Assembly: GCA_031267825.1 (NCBI GenBank)
Contig: JAIRYJ010000017.1
Location: 1 to 64,000, forward strand
Origin: Bifidobacteriaceae bacterium
GTDB taxonomy: Bacteria; Actinomycetota; Actinomycetes; Actinomycetales; WQXJ01
Direction of reading: 5' to 3'
Length of the DNA: 64,000 nucleotides
In this document: positions 48,139 to 57,967 of the stretch, piece after piece
Position numbering within the stretch: position 1 is the first letter of the stretch
Layout: every line of letters begins with the position of its first letter
Program-made: the position numbers and the translations under genes
The notes under the pieces: model-generated
The model's input: only the letters and a program-made list of their open reading frames with translations
The model's database searches: none
Told to the model about the DNA's origin: nothing

Positions 48139-50856
48139 GTGACAAACAACGATTTGACCGGATCAGACGGCCAGGCGGTACCTGGCACAACCGACGCGGA
48201 CGGGACAGGCGATACCGCCACGGCCAGCGCCACTGGCACACCGCCAGCCGCCCTGGCAACCCGGGTTGAACCAGTTGACCTGCAAACTGAGATGCGCCGG
48301 TCATACCTTGACTACGCCATGAGCGTGATTGTGGGCCGGGCCTTACCAGACATCCGGGACGGCCTTAAACCAGTCCACCGGCGGGTTGTTTACGCCATGT
48401 ATGACGGCGGGTTTAGACCCGACCGGGGTTTCTTCAAATGCGCCCGGGTAGTTGGTGACGTCATGAGCCAATACCATCCGCACGGCGACTCAGCCATCTA
48501 CGACACCTTGGTCCGCCTGGTGCAGGACTGGTCAATGCGTTACCCGCTAGTTGACGGGCAAGGTAACTTCGGTTCACCCGGTGATGATGGCGCCGCCGCG
48601 CCGCGTTACACCGAATGCAAAATGGCGCCACTAGCCCTCGAAATGGTGCGCGATATAGAACGCGACACAGTCGACTTCCAAGACAATTACGACGGACGCA
48701 CCAAAGAACCCGTTGTCCTGCCTGCCCGCTTCCCTAACCTGCTAGTCAACGGATCCGCTGGGATAGCGGTTGGGATGGCGACCAATATCCCGCCACACAA
48801 CCTGCGCGAAGTCGCGGCCGGCATCCAATGGCATCTGGACCATCCGGACGCCCCCCGGGAAGAACTCCTCGAAGCACTAATTGAACTGATTCCCGGGCCT
48901 GACTTCCCAACCGGCGGCATGATCCTAGGTAGCCGTGGCATTAAAGACGCCTACCGGACTGGCCGCGGTTCAATCATCATGCGGGCAGTGGTTGAAGTCG
49001 AAGAAATCGATGGACGCAACGCCTTAGTCGTGACAGAACTGCCCTACCAGGTTAACCCGGACCGTCTGGCGGCCAGAATCGGAGAACTAGTCAAAGACGG
49101 CCGCATTCAAGGAATCGCTGACCTGCGTGACGAATCATCCGGCCGGACCGGTCAACGACTGGTCATACTGCTCAAACGGGACGCCGTACCGAAGGTCGTA
49201 TTGAACAACCTCTACAAGCAAACCCAGCTCCAAGACACTTTTGGGGCCAACATGCTAGCCCTGGTTGATGGTGTGCCACGGGCCCGCAAACTGGACTCTT
49301 TTGTGCGGCACTGGACCGCTCACCAACTAGAAGTCGTCACCCGACGGACCAGCTTCCTGTTACGCGAAGCCGAAGCCCGGGCCCACATTCTGCGCGGCTA
49401 TCTCAAAGCCCTTGATGCCCTTGACCAGGTCATAGCACTAATCCGGGCGTCATCTTCAGTTGAAGACGCCCGTCGAGGCCTGATGGCACTACTAGAAGTC
49501 GATGAAATCCAAGCTAACGCCATCCTCGAAATGCAGTTGCGTCGCCTGGCGGCCCTTGAACGGCAGAAAATCGTCGATGAGCATGCCTCAATTGAAGCTA
49601 GGATCGCGGATTACCAAGACATCTTGGCTAACCCAGGACGGCAACGCGGCATTGTGGCGAGCGAATTACAAGACATTGTTGACCGTTTCGGCGATGAACG
49701 GAAAACCCGGATCCTGCCTTTCGAAGGTGAAGTCACCGATGAAGACCTAATCCCCGAAGAAGACGTTGTTGTGACAATCACCCGAGGCGGATACGCCAAA
49801 CGCACCAGGGTTGATTCTTACCGCTCACAACGCCGCGGCGGTAAAGGTATCAAAGGCGCCCAATTACGTGAAGATGATGTCGTTGAACATTTCTTTGTCA
49901 CCACAACCCATCACTGGTTACTGTTCTTCACTAACTATGGCCGGGTTTACCGCACCAAAGGATATGAGCTGCCAGAAGGTGGCCGCGACTCCAAAGGCCA
50001 ACATGTGGCCAACATGCTCGCCTTCCAGGTGGGGGAACGGATCGCTGAGGTGCTGGCCATCAAAGACTACGGCCAAGCTGAGTATCTGGTCCTAGCGACA
50101 AAACGCGGACTGGTGAAGAAAACACGTCTCGAAGACTACGATTCGCCACGTTCAGGTGGCCTGATCGCGGTCAACTTACGGGAAGACGCTGAAGGCCAAT
50201 CCGATGAAGTGGTCGCCGCCCGCCTGGTCGACCCAACAATGGATTTGATCCTAGTTTCACGTAAAGGAATGTCCGTCCGGTTCACCGCTTGGGATGAAAC
50301 ACTCCGCCCAATGGGGCGGGCCACATCAGGTGTTGTCGGAATGAAGTTCCGGCCCGGTGATGAACTGCTAGCAATGGATGTTGTGCGCGAAGGCTCCGAC
50401 GTGTTTGTCGTAACAGAAGGCGGTTTCGCTAAACGCACCCCGGCGGCCGAATATCGGGTCCAAGGCCGTGGTGGTCTTGGCATTAAAGTCGCCAAACTAT
50501 CCGATGAACGCGGTGACCTAGTTGGTGCGCTAATAACAGACCAAGGTGACGAAGTTATGGTCATCATGCAAGGCGGCAAAGTGGTCCGTTCACGGGTTGA
50601 TGAAGTACCAGAAAAAGGCCGCGACACGATGGGCGTGGTTTTCGCTAAACCGGACCAAGGTGACAGGATTATCGCTCTGGCCCGTAATGTTGAGTCAGTC
50701 GCCGTACCAGAAAACGGGGACGATGCCGCCACCGCGGCTACCAGCCCCAGCAACGGGGACGTTCAAGACCAGCAGGCCGCTAGTGGACCGCCTAACCCGT
50801 CCAAGGCGCCAAACGAGGCAACGGCGGAACCCGGCCCGGCGGCATCGTCCGATTGA
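48139..50856 (+). CDS. gyrA: DNA gyrase subunit A
   Basis: 905 aa, GTG start behind AGAGGACAG. The breakage-reunion domain has the active-site Tyr in [10 protein letters not shown] and the quinolone region [13 protein letters not shown], with the susceptible-type Ser and Asp retained. The C-terminal beta-pinwheel includes [10 protein letters not shown], the GyrA box. The last ~50 residues are disordered (Asp/Ala/Ser/Pro) and are bracketed by inverted decamers at 50721-50730 and 50838-50847. Confidence 0.97.
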   Translation: MTNNDLTGSDGQAVPGTTDADGTGDTATASATGTPPAALATRVEPVDLQTEMRRSYLDYAMSVIVGRALPDIRDGLKPVHRRVVYAMYDGGFRPDRGFFKCARVVGDVMSQYHPHGDSAIYDTLVRLVQDWSMRYPLVDGQGNFGSPGDDGAAAPRYTECKMAPLALEMVRDIERDTVDFQDNYDGRTKEPVVLPARFPNLLVNGSAGIAVGMATNIPPHNLREVAAGIQWHLDHPDAPREELLEALIELIPGPDFPTGGMILGSRGIKDAYRTGRGSIIMRAVVEVEEIDGRNALVVTELPYQVNPDRLAARIGELVKDGRIQGIADLRDESSGRTGQRLVILLKRDAVPKVVLNNLYKQTQLQDTFGANMLALVDGVPRARKLDSFVRHWTAHQLEVVTRRTSFLLREAEARAHILRGYLKALDALDQVIALIRASSSVEDARRGLMALLEVDEIQANAILEMQLRRLAALERQKIVDEHASIEARIADYQDILANPGRQRGIVASELQDIVDRFGDERKTRILPFEGEVTDEDLIPEEDVVVTITRGGYAKRTRVDSYRSQRRGGKGIKGAQLREDDVVEHFFVTTTHHWLLFFTNYGRVYRTKGYELPEGGRDSKGQHVANMLAFQVGERIAEVLAIKDYGQAEYLVLATKRGLVKKTRLEDYDSPRSGGLIAVNLREDAEGQSDEVVAARLVDPTMDLILVSRKGMSVRFTAWDETLRPMGRATSGVVGMKFRPGDELLAMDVVREGSDVFVVTEGGFAKRTPAAEYRVQGRGGLGIKVAKLSDERGDLVGALITDQGDEVMVIMQGGKVVRSRVDEVPEKGRDTMGVVFAKPDQGDRIIALARNVESVAVPENGDDAATAATSPSNGDVQDQQAASGPPNPSKAPNEATAEPGPAASSD

Positions 50857-51063
50857 AACCACACCGATGCGGCCAACACACTGGAACCTGAGGAGAGCGA
50901 CACCAAGTGCGACCGGAAAGCGGACAATGTCATGTACCGTGGTGACGGGCCGCTGTGGGGTGGCGGCCCGCGGCGCTGACCGGCCCCCACCGGCGGCCGT
51001 ACCTGCGACCGCAGGAGCGGGCCACCCGGGGCGGCGCCGCCGCGCACAAGAGAGTGATGGCAA

Positions 51064-52179
51064 ATGAGCAGTGACACCGAAGCACCGGGTTCTGGCGTCG
51101 GCGATAAAGCCGCGGCCAAACCGGACAGCGCCAGCCGGGCGAAGGCAGCACCGACGCCGGACGCACCTCCGGCAGCGCGCAAACCCGCCAGCGAACCCAA
51201 ACATGAGGCTAAACCTAAAGCTGACGGCGTAGCCAAACCGGCTGAGCCGGCCAAATCAGGCAGCCAATCGAAAACTCCACCAGCCAAACCGGCCGGAACC
51301 GCTAAACCACGGCGCCAAGCCCGTGGCAAACCAACCCACACCAGCGAACGTAAAGTCCCTGAGGCGACCGCCCGTAGTGCGGCCGCCGCCAGCCCGCCAC
51401 CCACACCGCCACCAACTATCCGGCCGAAAACTAAACCCAGCCCAACGGCTGGCTACGGCAACATCAAACGTGTTGGCCACGCCGATGGTGAACCACGCCC
51501 GGCCCAAAGTGGTGCTGGGTTGACCCCAGGTAGCCATGGCCCGCGCCGGTCCTACCGCACAATGACTCAAACCGGTCTGGGACCGGTCCCCCCAGAAACC
51601 GCCACCGCGACGGCCCACCGCCCACCAGTTGAAACAATAACTAGCCCACCGGGTGAGGTTAGACGAGTCACCACCAAGGTGGTGGCGGCCGCCGCGACTG
51701 AAGCTAAAACGCCAATACCGCAAGTCCCGCTCACAATGACTGGACCAGGCGGTATCAGCGCTACTGTCACACCCGAACCAGACGCGAGACCACCCAAAAA
51801 ACCGGTTACGAAACGCCGCCGCGTCAAGTTGAACGTCGGCTATATCGCGCCACTGTCAGTCATGAAACTGTCCTTCCTGATGGCGATCGCGCTTGGCATC
51901 GCGTTCGTGGTGGCGGTGTTCATTTTGTGGCAGGCCCTAAACGACCGTCACGTGTTCGTCACCATTGACGAAATGATCACCGAGCTAATTGGCGCCAGCC
52001 GACCGGAATCACTAGAAATAATGCCTTATGTTGAACTTGGCCGTGTCATGTCAGGGGCGACTATTTTGGCGGTCATCAACGTGGTTCTAATCACAGTCAT
52101 TTCGACTCTCCTGGCGGTGATCTACAACATTGTGGCCGCCCTGGTTGGCGGCGTTTACGTGACACTGCGCGAAGACTGA
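51064..52179 (+). CDS. DUF3566 membrane protein
   Basis: 371 aa. Residues 1-~250 are Lys/Pro/Ala/Thr-rich and disordered; the conserved DUF3566 domain with two membrane helices follows (SVMKLSFLMAIALGIAFVVA and MSGATILAVINVVLITVI). The family is nearly always found next to gyrA in actinobacteria; function unknown. The 207-base gap before it (50857-51063) is very GC-rich with stems such as GGCCGC/GCGGCC near 50946 and CCTGC/GCAGG near 51002, but no gene. Confidence 0.92.
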   Translation: MSSDTEAPGSGVGDKAAAKPDSASRAKAAPTPDAPPAARKPASEPKHEAKPKADGVAKPAEPAKSGSQSKTPPAKPAGTAKPRRQARGKPTHTSERKVPEATARSAAAASPPPTPPPTIRPKTKPSPTAGYGNIKRVGHADGEPRPAQSGAGLTPGSHGPRRSYRTMTQTGLGPVPPETATATAHRPPVETITSPPGEVRRVTTKVVAAAATEAKTPIPQVPLTMTGPGGISATVTPEPDARPPKKPVTKRRRVKLNVGYIAPLSVMKLSFLMAIALGIAFVVAVFILWQALNDRHVFVTIDEMITELIGASRPESLEIMPYVELGRVMSGATILAVINVVLITVISTLLAVIYNIVAALVGGVYVTLRED

Positions 52180-52276
52180 CGCAAGCCCGCTGGCTAGCCA
52201 GACGCCATGCATGTCAGCATTTTGCACCCAGGCCAGCATCTGGGATAGTCTCGCGTGTCGTTAGCATCACGCGGAC

Positions 52277-52350
52277 GGGCCTATAGCTCAGGCGGTTAGA
52301 GCGCTTCCCTGATAAGGAAGAGGTCGGAGGTTCAAGTCCTCCTAGGCCCA
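52277..52350 (+). tRNA. tRNA-Ile (GAT)
   Basis: 74 nt. Acceptor GGGCCTA pairs with TAGGCCC, discriminator A52350; anticodon loop CTGATAA; T-arm GGAGGTTCAAGTCCTCC. CCA is not fully encoded. Confidence 0.97.
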
Positions 52351-52354
52351 CCCT

Positions 52355-52372
52355 CCTAAGATAACCCTTAGG
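52355..52372 (+). terminator. Hairpin after tRNA-Ile
   Basis: CCTAAG and CTTAGG flank a 6-base loop, 4 bases after the tRNA. Confidence 0.5.
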
Positions 52373-52618
52373 CTCACCAGTCAACTTTCTTTGGCCTGAC
52401 GGCCAAAACCTCTACTGCCTAGCCTGCCACCCCGCTGTGCCGTCCTGTAGCCCCACTGGAAGCGGGGGCCGTTACTGTGCCATTCACCCATCTTGTTAGA
52501 AACCAACTGAGACATGGGTTGATGTCGGTGCCGTGGCTGGCTGGGTTGGTGTGCCCGGAGCGAGCAGAACGCAATTCCTGATCCATTTCCCGGTCTGATC
52601 CGCCCCAAGCTGACCGCG

Positions 52619-52673
52619 GAAAGTGGTCACAGTCGCTGTTTTGACCCCACTGTGTCCACTTTCCGACCACCCA
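52619..52673 (+). repeat. 55-bp hairpin repeat, copy 1
   Basis: Identical to 52777-52831. It contains 16-base arms, GGAAAGTGG-T-CACAGT and ACTGTG-T-CCACTTTCC, around a 15-base loop, with a single T-T mismatch. It lies in a 720-base stretch (52381-53104) without a convincing gene between tRNA-Ile and the DLW-39 gene; the rest of that stretch shows nothing recognisable and may be decayed mobile DNA. Confidence 0.85.
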
Positions 52674-52776
52674 GGCACAACCTCCCTGGCACAAACCACC
52701 TAGTCCCACGGTAAAACCGCAGGTCAACCAGCCACGCCCATTACGCCATCAACACACCATCCTGGATGAGAAGTCA

Positions 52777-52831
52777 GAAAGTGGTCACAGTCGCTGTTTT
52801 GACCCCACTGTGTCCACTTTCCGACCACCCA
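52777..52831 (+). repeat. 55-bp hairpin repeat, copy 2
   Basis: Exact second copy, 158 bases downstream of the first. The sequence between the copies is unrelated to the repeat. Confidence 0.85.
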
Positions 52832-53104
52832 ACCCGGCCCGGCCCGATCCGAAAGCCTGACGAAACCCACTAATCAAGCCGAGTCAGCGACCAGACCGCG
52901 AACACCCGGATCAACCCCAAACTACCCCGGCGACATAGACAACCCCTACGGAGACAGCTTTCCAGACCCGCATGGTAGGCTCCCTGCGAGGGTCAGCGCC
53001 CAGCACCGGGCAGTAACCAGGTGCGACTGGACGGGAGTTGACCACCACAAGAACACTGGCCGCGACTGGCCAAGACCGGTACAACTACGGCTGGGAGGTT
53101 GACA

Positions 53105-53224
53105 ATGAAAAAACTGCTGGTGATCGCGGGCTTGGCCCTGGTTGGTTTTCTGGTTTACCGCAAGGTGGCACAAGACCGGGCAGAACTAGACCTCTGGGCG
53201 GAAGTGACAGACCCGATCGCCTGA
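53105..53224 (+). CDS. DLW-39 family small protein
   Basis: 39 aa, too short for standard gene finding. GGAGG lies 7 bases before the ATG. MKKLLVIAGLALVGFLVYRK is a single membrane anchor, followed by the signature DRAELDLWAEVTD. The family is named for its Asp-Leu-Trp motif and 39-residue length and typically lies near gyrA and tRNA-Ala in actinobacteria. Function unknown. The 118 bases before tRNA-Ala hold nothing. Confidence 0.9.
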   Translation: MKKLLVIAGLALVGFLVYRKVAQDRAELDLWAEVTDPIA

Positions 53225-53342
53225 AACCCAGACAAACAACCCAGGCAGTCTGTTGCAAGCACCAGTCAGCCGGTGACGAATGGTCAAACCTGAAGCCACC
53301 ATCTGGCAACCCAACCAGAGGATGAGATTCGCTGCTCAGCGA

Positions 53343-53415
53343 GGGGCCGTGGCGCAGTTGGTAGCGCATCTGCTTTGCAAGCAGAGGGTCGCCGGTTCGA
53401 GTCCGGTCGGCTCCA
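53343..53415 (+). tRNA. tRNA-Ala (TGC)
   Basis: 73 nt. Acceptor GGGGCCG pairs with CGGCTCC (one G-U pair), anticodon loop CTTTGCAAG, T-arm GCCGGTTCGAGTCCGGT. Its 3' end is the first part of the 71-bp tandem repeat that follows. Confidence 0.97.
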
Positions 53416-53590
53416 CCTTTAGGGCGTAGCCGTCCGGACTCGGCCGATGCTTGTTGGCACTGCTTCGCAATAGCGTCTCGGCTCCACCTTTGGGGCGTAG
53501 CCGTCCGGACTCAGCCGATGCTTGTTGGCATTGCTTCGCAATAGCGTCTCGGCTCGACCTTTAGGGCGTAGCCGTCCGGACTGGCTCGGC
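53409..53590 (+). repeat. 71-bp tandem repeat starting in tRNA-Ala
   Basis: Units start at 53409, 53480 and 53551 (third truncated at ~40 bases). Each begins GGCTCCACCTTT, duplicating the tRNA acceptor end, and contains a GCCGA/TCGGC stem and CGC-AATA-GCG. Unit-to-unit differences are few (for example A/G after CTTT). Integration of mobile DNA at a tRNA 3' end or slippage could have produced it. Confidence 0.85.
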
Positions 53591-53592
53591 CG

Positions 53593-53871
53593 TCACCTAA
53601 ACAGTTCCGCCTCGACGCCGGAGACGGAATCGGAAGCGATCTTCCGAGCCAGATCCCTCCAAATCCGCTGGTATTCCAGGTACGGGATGCGATGCCTGTG
53701 GCCAACCATGGTCGCGCCGATCTCACCTTTGGCGACGCGACGGGTAACTGTCGAACGCGACAGGCCTAGCCGCCTCCCGACCTGGGCAGGGGTGAGCAGC
53801 CGAACGCCGGACGTGACGGTCACGGTCTCGTCCGCCTCAGCTGCGGTGGGGACCCGACGGTCGGCTAGCAT
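53593..53871 (-). CDS. Helix-turn-helix (excisionase/MerR-like) protein
   Basis: 92 aa from ATG 53871. The DNA-binding segment is LLTPAQVGRRLGLSRSTVTRRVAKGEIGATMVGHRHRIP, of the excise-type HTH_17 family that includes prophage excisionases and BldC-like regulators. It ends directly at the tandem repeat next to tRNA-Ala, and no integrase is visible. It is divergent from the L,D-transpeptidase gene. Confidence 0.75.
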   Translation of the reverse strand: MLADRRVPTAAEADETVTVTSGVRLLTPAQVGRRLGLSRSTVTRRVAKGEIGATMVGHRHRIPYLEYQRIWRDLARKIASDSVSGVEAELFR

Positions 53872-53954
53872 TCTCTTATGGATGTGGGCCAGTCCCGGAG
53901 GCCAATGCCGCAGCACGGCTGGCCTTGGATCGCGCCCCAGACAGGCGGACCACG

Positions 53955-54782
53955 ATGACCGTGGTAATACCCGAAAACGGAAAAGACAAACGGCGACTAG
54001 TCCTGGCTGGCTTGCTCGGCGCGATCGGGCTGGCACTGCTAGCGATACTGGCTTGGCTGGCCTTGTTTTGGGCTCTGCTAGTCCATCCAGCCCAAGCCGC
54101 CCCACCAGTGCCAGTCGAAGTCATTGTGACACTGCCGCCACCAGTCGAGGCGAAGCAAGCCCCACCCGCGGCCCAAGCCGAAGGCCCCTTCCGGATAGCC
54201 CACCTGACCGGGGATGTGACGGCCTACAGCGAACCAGGTGGCACTGCCAGCGGCCTGGTCGAGGGTAGCTGGTGGACTTACCCGTCAGCTCTGCCAGTAA
54301 TAGATGAACGCGACGGTTACCTGCTGGTACGTCTCCAGCAGCGGCCCAACCAGTCGACCGCTTGGATAGCGGCCGAAGGTATCGAAATCACCGAAACGCC
54401 TTACCGGATCGTTGTTGATCTGCGCACCCACCGGCTCCGTCTGCTTAACCGCGGTGAAGAAGAAATGAATGTGCCAGCGATCATCGGCCGCCCAGCGACA
54501 CCGACACCGGCCGGGCACTATTTTGTGACGATGTTTCATCCAGGGGCATCACCCGGCTACGGCAAGTGGGTGGTTTATCTTTCAGCTCACTCCGAAACGA
54601 TCGACAACTGGATGGGTACAGGAGATGCCATCACCGCGATCCACGGACCGCTCGGCGATGAGGCGTCAGTTGAAGCGGCCGGTGCGATCTCCAACGGGTG
54701 TATCCGCATCCACCTAACAGACCTTGACCAGTTGGTGGCGACTGTTCCGCCGGGCACCCCTGTTGACATAGAAAACGGCTGA
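53955..54782 (+). CDS. L,D-transpeptidase (YkuD domain)
   Basis: About 275 aa from ATG 53955 (a TTG at 53925 is possible). A membrane anchor at ~15-45 (LVLAGLLGAIGLALLAILAW) is followed by a Pro-rich spacer, an SH3-like region (~85-140) and the YkuD catalytic domain (~145-275) with the IHGPLG His and SNGCIRI Cys motifs. It makes 3-3 peptidoglycan crosslinks outside the membrane. Confidence 0.92.
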   Translation: MTVVIPENGKDKRRLVLAGLLGAIGLALLAILAWLALFWALLVHPAQAAPPVPVEVIVTLPPPVEAKQAPPAAQAEGPFRIAHLTGDVTAYSEPGGTASGLVEGSWWTYPSALPVIDERDGYLLVRLQQRPNQSTAWIAAEGIEITETPYRIVVDLRTHRLRLLNRGEEEMNVPAIIGRPATPTPAGHYFVTMFHPGASPGYGKWVVYLSAHSETIDNWMGTGDAITAIHGPLGDEASVEAAGAISNGCIRIHLTDLDQLVATVPPGTPVDIENG

Positions 54783-54832
54783 CCGAACCGACCCGGTCCG
54801 CTTAGCTGGCTAGGACGGCATCGTCCACCAAA

Positions 54833-55057
54833 CTAACTGTCAGACCCGGGTGATGGTGTGGGGCTGTAAACCTGACTGATGGACGGTTCGGGTGACATGC
54901 CGTCCTCAATTGTGACGTTATTGAACGGCAAATAGGGCGAGACCCAGGGGAAAAAGTAGATGAAGCAGACGGCCACAACCGCCGCCGCCAGAGCCGCCAA
55001 GAAAAACACCTTAACAAACCAAGGTCCCGGCAAATGACGCCACAACCAGCCGTACAT
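54833..55057 (-). CDS. Small single-pass membrane protein
   Basis: 74 aa. MYGWLWRHLPGPWFVK precedes a membrane helix and FFPWVSPYLPFNNVTIEDG, a pattern found in a conserved small actinobacterial protein next to class E sortases. Function unknown. It lies 8 bases after the sortase stop, in the same operon. Confidence 0.85.
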   Translation of the reverse strand: MYGWLWRHLPGPWFVKVFFLAALAAAVVAVCFIYFFPWVSPYLPFNNVTIEDGMSPEPSISQVYSPTPSPGSDS

Positions 55058-55065
55058 CGTTCCCC

Positions 55066-56565
55066 CTAACCCTCTTCCGCCAAGACGTCGAGTTGTCCTT
55101 CAGATTTGTCCACCCAATACGTCATTTCGCCCCAAACTATGTAACGCTGCCTGGCGGAGAACATTGGATGACAAGTTGTCAGAGTGATAATCCGTTTAGT
55201 TGGCACAGCGTTTTCTTCATTTGGTACCGGCCAGATGACACGAACTTCATGAGGGTAAACAATCTCATAGCCGTAAACCTCGTAGACAAAGTAATAGTTG
55301 TCAGTTTCGACTATCAGCGGATCGCCGTTTTCTAGTTCAGCCACCCGGTTATATGGCTTACCGTAAGTGGTTCGGTGGGCGGCGGTCGCGAAGTTACCGA
55401 TCCGGCCCGGCCCGGCGGTGCCCGGATAGTGTCCAATTAGGCCCTTATTCAGGATTGTGGGACGGTCAATCCCTTCAACCATTGGCACAACATAATCCGA
55501 ACCCCAGCGAGGTACGTGCAAAACCGCCCAAGTTTCACCAAGTGGCGGGGTGATCAGTGGATTGTCATCAACTGGGGGCGGATCATCAGCCGGATCGTGA
55601 TGCGGCGCGTTGGGGCTGTTCTTGTCCGGATGGATCCAGGCGGGCCGGTCAACAACTGTCTGGATTACTTGGATCGCTTCCTGGTTGGCCTCAACATCAG
55701 TCCAAACGAGTTCCCAAGCGACATATAGCCCAAGAATCACACCTAAAGTGATCAGGATTTCCCCGAATACACCCAAAATGATCGCACCGGCGTGCCGTCG
55801 CCGCCGCTCTTGGCGTTCGCGCCGTGAGACGGGATGGCCGTCTGGGGTGACAGTGGGAGGGACGATGCCGTCCGCTCGGGTTGGCGGCACCATCCCGGCG
55901 GGTCCGCCCGGGCCGCTCAGGGCGGCACCGCCGCTGGGTCCGGCGCTCAGGGCCGGTGCGCCAGTCGGAACTGATGGGCCGCTGAGGCTTGGTCTTCCGC
56001 TGTTACCAGGCAGGCCAGCGCCAACTGGGCGCCAATCGGGGTGTAAGGCGGGTGGTTCAACTGGTGGCAGCATCGGGTCTGCCACTTGTGGTTGGCCGGT
56101 CAGACCGGTACTGGTGGGCGTGGTGGCAGTAGCTGATGTACCGCCAAACCCAGTGGGTGACCAGACCTGGCTGTCACCAGCTGGCTGAACCGGCGGTGTC
56201 GCGGCAGGGATGGGGTCGGCATTGGCTGGGGCGAACCGTGAAGATTGACTAGCCCATGGCGGGGACGCCTCAGTCGAAGGCAGCGCGGCGGGCGGCGCGA
56301 ACTGGCCGGGCTGGGCCGCCCGGATGACCCAGGGTGATGATTCGTCTAGCTGATATACAGGTGGGAAGGTGGTGCCAGTGGAGGGGAAAACACTAGCGGG
56401 CGGCTCAACCGGTTGCCCGGCGGAAGGGTCGGTCGGCGTGCTGGAGGGAAAGACGGTGGCAGCGGCGGGCGGCTCAACCGGTTGCCCGGCTGTGGCACGC
56501 TGACGCAATACCCGTCGGGTGAGCGGCTGGTCGTCAGAAGATCGCTCTGGTGGTGGAACTGTCAT
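55066..56565 (-). CDS. Class E sortase
   Basis: 499 aa, far longer than usual because of ~240 disordered Pro/Ser/Gly-rich N-terminal residues, one encoded over a recurring decamer (55863-55872). A membrane helix (~270-290) precedes the sortase domain with catalytic His in TAAHRTTYG, Cys in TLTTCHP and Arg in ARQRYIVW; TLTTC is the class E mark. It would anchor secreted proteins to the wall. Overlaps the DUF881 gene by 4 bases. Confidence 0.93.
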   Translation of the reverse strand: MTVPPPERSSDDQPLTRRVLRQRATAGQPVEPPAAATVFPSSTPTDPSAGQPVEPPASVFPSTGTTFPPVYQLDESSPWVIRAAQPGQFAPPAALPSTEASPPWASQSSRFAPANADPIPAATPPVQPAGDSQVWSPTGFGGTSATATTPTSTGLTGQPQVADPMLPPVEPPALHPDWRPVGAGLPGNSGRPSLSGPSVPTGAPALSAGPSGGAALSGPGGPAGMVPPTRADGIVPPTVTPDGHPVSRRERQERRRRHAGAIILGVFGEILITLGVILGLYVAWELVWTDVEANQEAIQVIQTVVDRPAWIHPDKNSPNAPHHDPADDPPPVDDNPLITPPLGETWAVLHVPRWGSDYVVPMVEGIDRPTILNKGLIGHYPGTAGPGRIGNFATAAHRTTYGKPYNRVAELENGDPLIVETDNYYFVYEVYGYEIVYPHEVRVIWPVPNEENAVPTKRIITLTTCHPMFSARQRYIVWGEMTYWVDKSEGQLDVLAEEG

Positions 56566-57323
56566 GGCCGGACGCCGTCCAATCGCGCCGCGGTGGTCTG
56601 GGCATAACGCAGACGCGGTGGCCCTGGCAGGTTCGCCATCATAGTCAAATCGTTCTCCCCACTGACCTCCCAGGTCAAGCCAAGCCGTGTGGCCCGGTCA
56701 CGGTAAGCGACCACCATTGGGGCGGAAGCCAACGCCTGGCGCATAACCTCTGGCGGACCAATCGCGCTGATCGAATATGGTGGCGAGTAGACCCGGCCGG
56801 CTACCAAGATCACATTGCCGACGCACTTTACCACGGTGTTGGACACCACCCGGTGCCCCTGTACTGACATCGCCTCGGCGCCGCCACGCCATAAGGCGTT
56901 CATAACCGCATCAATGTCTTGTTGGTGGACTAGGCGTTCAGCCGGGTTAGACGGCGAATCGGGCAAGATGGCGGAATCGGCCTGGGAATCGTCCAACCTG
57001 ACAGTCAACCCGGCGCCAGTCACCGCTACAGTGCCGGCCGCTAGTCCAATAGCTGGGTCCGCTTCGTCTGGGCCAGAACCAGCGTTGGCCAGTAGGTCCG
57101 TCACCTCATCGAACAATTTAGCCCGTTGGGCTTCAAGGTTTTCAACCTGCCGGTTGCGGGCTGTCGCCATGCCGCGTAGTCCTGGAGCGTCACGTAAGTC
57201 AGAACTAGCGGCGGATTGCGCGTTGGTGGCGAACAGTAACCCGGCCAGGGCGGCCACCAGCCCAACAGGCACACTGCCGGTGCGCCAAAGTGGTTTCCGG
57301 CGTGAATGACGCCCACGGGCCAT
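56562..57323 (-). CDS. DUF881 protein
   Basis: 253 aa from ATG 57323. N-terminal membrane anchor (VPVGLVAALAGLLFATNA), a coiled coil (~60-85, RNRQVENLEAQRAKLFDEV), then the DUF881 domain with QDIDAVMNALWRGGAEAMSVQGHRV. Such genes sit near crgA and sortases in actinobacteria and are thought to be division-related; the role is unproven. Confidence 0.9.
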   Translation of the reverse strand: MARGRHSRRKPLWRTGSVPVGLVAALAGLLFATNAQSAASSDLRDAPGLRGMATARNRQVENLEAQRAKLFDEVTDLLANAGSGPDEADPAIGLAAGTVAVTGAGLTVRLDDSQADSAILPDSPSNPAERLVHQQDIDAVMNALWRGGAEAMSVQGHRVVSNTVVKCVGNVILVAGRVYSPPYSISAIGPPEVMRQALASAPMVVAYRDRATRLGLTWEVSGENDLTMMANLPGPPRLRYAQTTAARLDGVRP

Positions 57324-57450
57324 GGTTCGACTGCCTCCTTTGTCCGCGAAGTCTGTACCCTGTAACAAGATAGCCAACGACTCCACTCCTCGGTCTCAGA
57401 CACGGATCTGTTCTGGACCCGAGGAAGAGGACCAATTAGGAGAAACCAAG

Positions 57451-57702
57451 GTGCCTGAATCTAGGTCGCGTCAGAAGAAGAAGCAAACTTATATCGCGCC
57501 GCCCACCCCCAAGGCGCCCCGGCCGTCACCGACCTGGTGGGCTCCCACAATGGTGGCGGTTATGCTGCTCGGCCTGGTCTGGGTGGTTGTCTACTACCTG
57601 TCTGGAGGCCTTTGGCCGATTCGTCCGATCAACGCCTGGAACTTGGCGATCGGCTTTGGCCTGATCCTGGGTGGGTTCGGCATGACAGCGGGTTGGCGCT
57701 AA
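57451..57702 (+). CDS. crgA: Cell division protein CrgA
   Basis: 83 aa, GTG start behind AGGAG. Two membrane helices (~30-51 and ~62-81) with the CrgA tract PTWWAPTMVAVMLLGLVWVV and the NAWNLAIGFGLILGGFGM ending. It recruits division proteins in actinobacteria. It is divergent from the DUF881 gene. Confidence 0.95.
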   Translation: MPESRSRQKKKQTYIAPPTPKAPRPSPTWWAPTMVAVMLLGLVWVVVYYLSGGLWPIRPINAWNLAIGFGLILGGFGMTAGWR

Positions 57703-57921
57703 ACGTCAAGCGGACCACCGACCGCCCGTTTGGTCTGAAAGGCCCGCCGTAAAGCTTCCCACGGTGTGGTTCACTACCCATTGACCGGTTGAGCGACTCA
57801 AGCCTGGGCAGCGGGCGGGTTAACGGACGGTAGCCATCCACACCGGGGGATAAAGCTGGGGATAACTACACCTCTGTAATTATTGACCAGTCCCGCCCTC
57901 CACAGACCAATCAGCAATTCG

Positions 57922-57967
57922 CCGCCCAGAGGCGGTTTTTTCCACAGTTTTATGGCAGTTGTCCACA
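57922..57967 (+). terminator. Intrinsic terminator with overlapping DnaA-box-like sites
   Basis: CCGCC, loop CAGA, GGCGG and T6 (57922-57941) make a classical terminator downstream of crgA. TTTTCCACA (57938-57946) and TTGTCCACA (57959-57967) follow it, and GGGGATAA-like sequences lie at 57845-57865. The rest of 57703-58066 shows no gene. Confidence 0.65.

Noticed and set aside
52381-53104. Several open frames in the gap after tRNA-Ile
   Set aside because: They overlap each other on one strand, cross the hairpin repeats, lack ribosome binding sites and give no recognisable protein.
52277-53415. rRNA genes next to the tRNA-Ile/tRNA-Ala pair
   Set aside because: The pair often lies in rRNA operons, but no 16S or 23S sequence is visible here.
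53409-53590. CRISPR or additional tRNA genes after tRNA-Ala
   Set aside because: Units are contiguous without spacers, and only the acceptor end is copied; no cloverleaf forms in the second or third unit.
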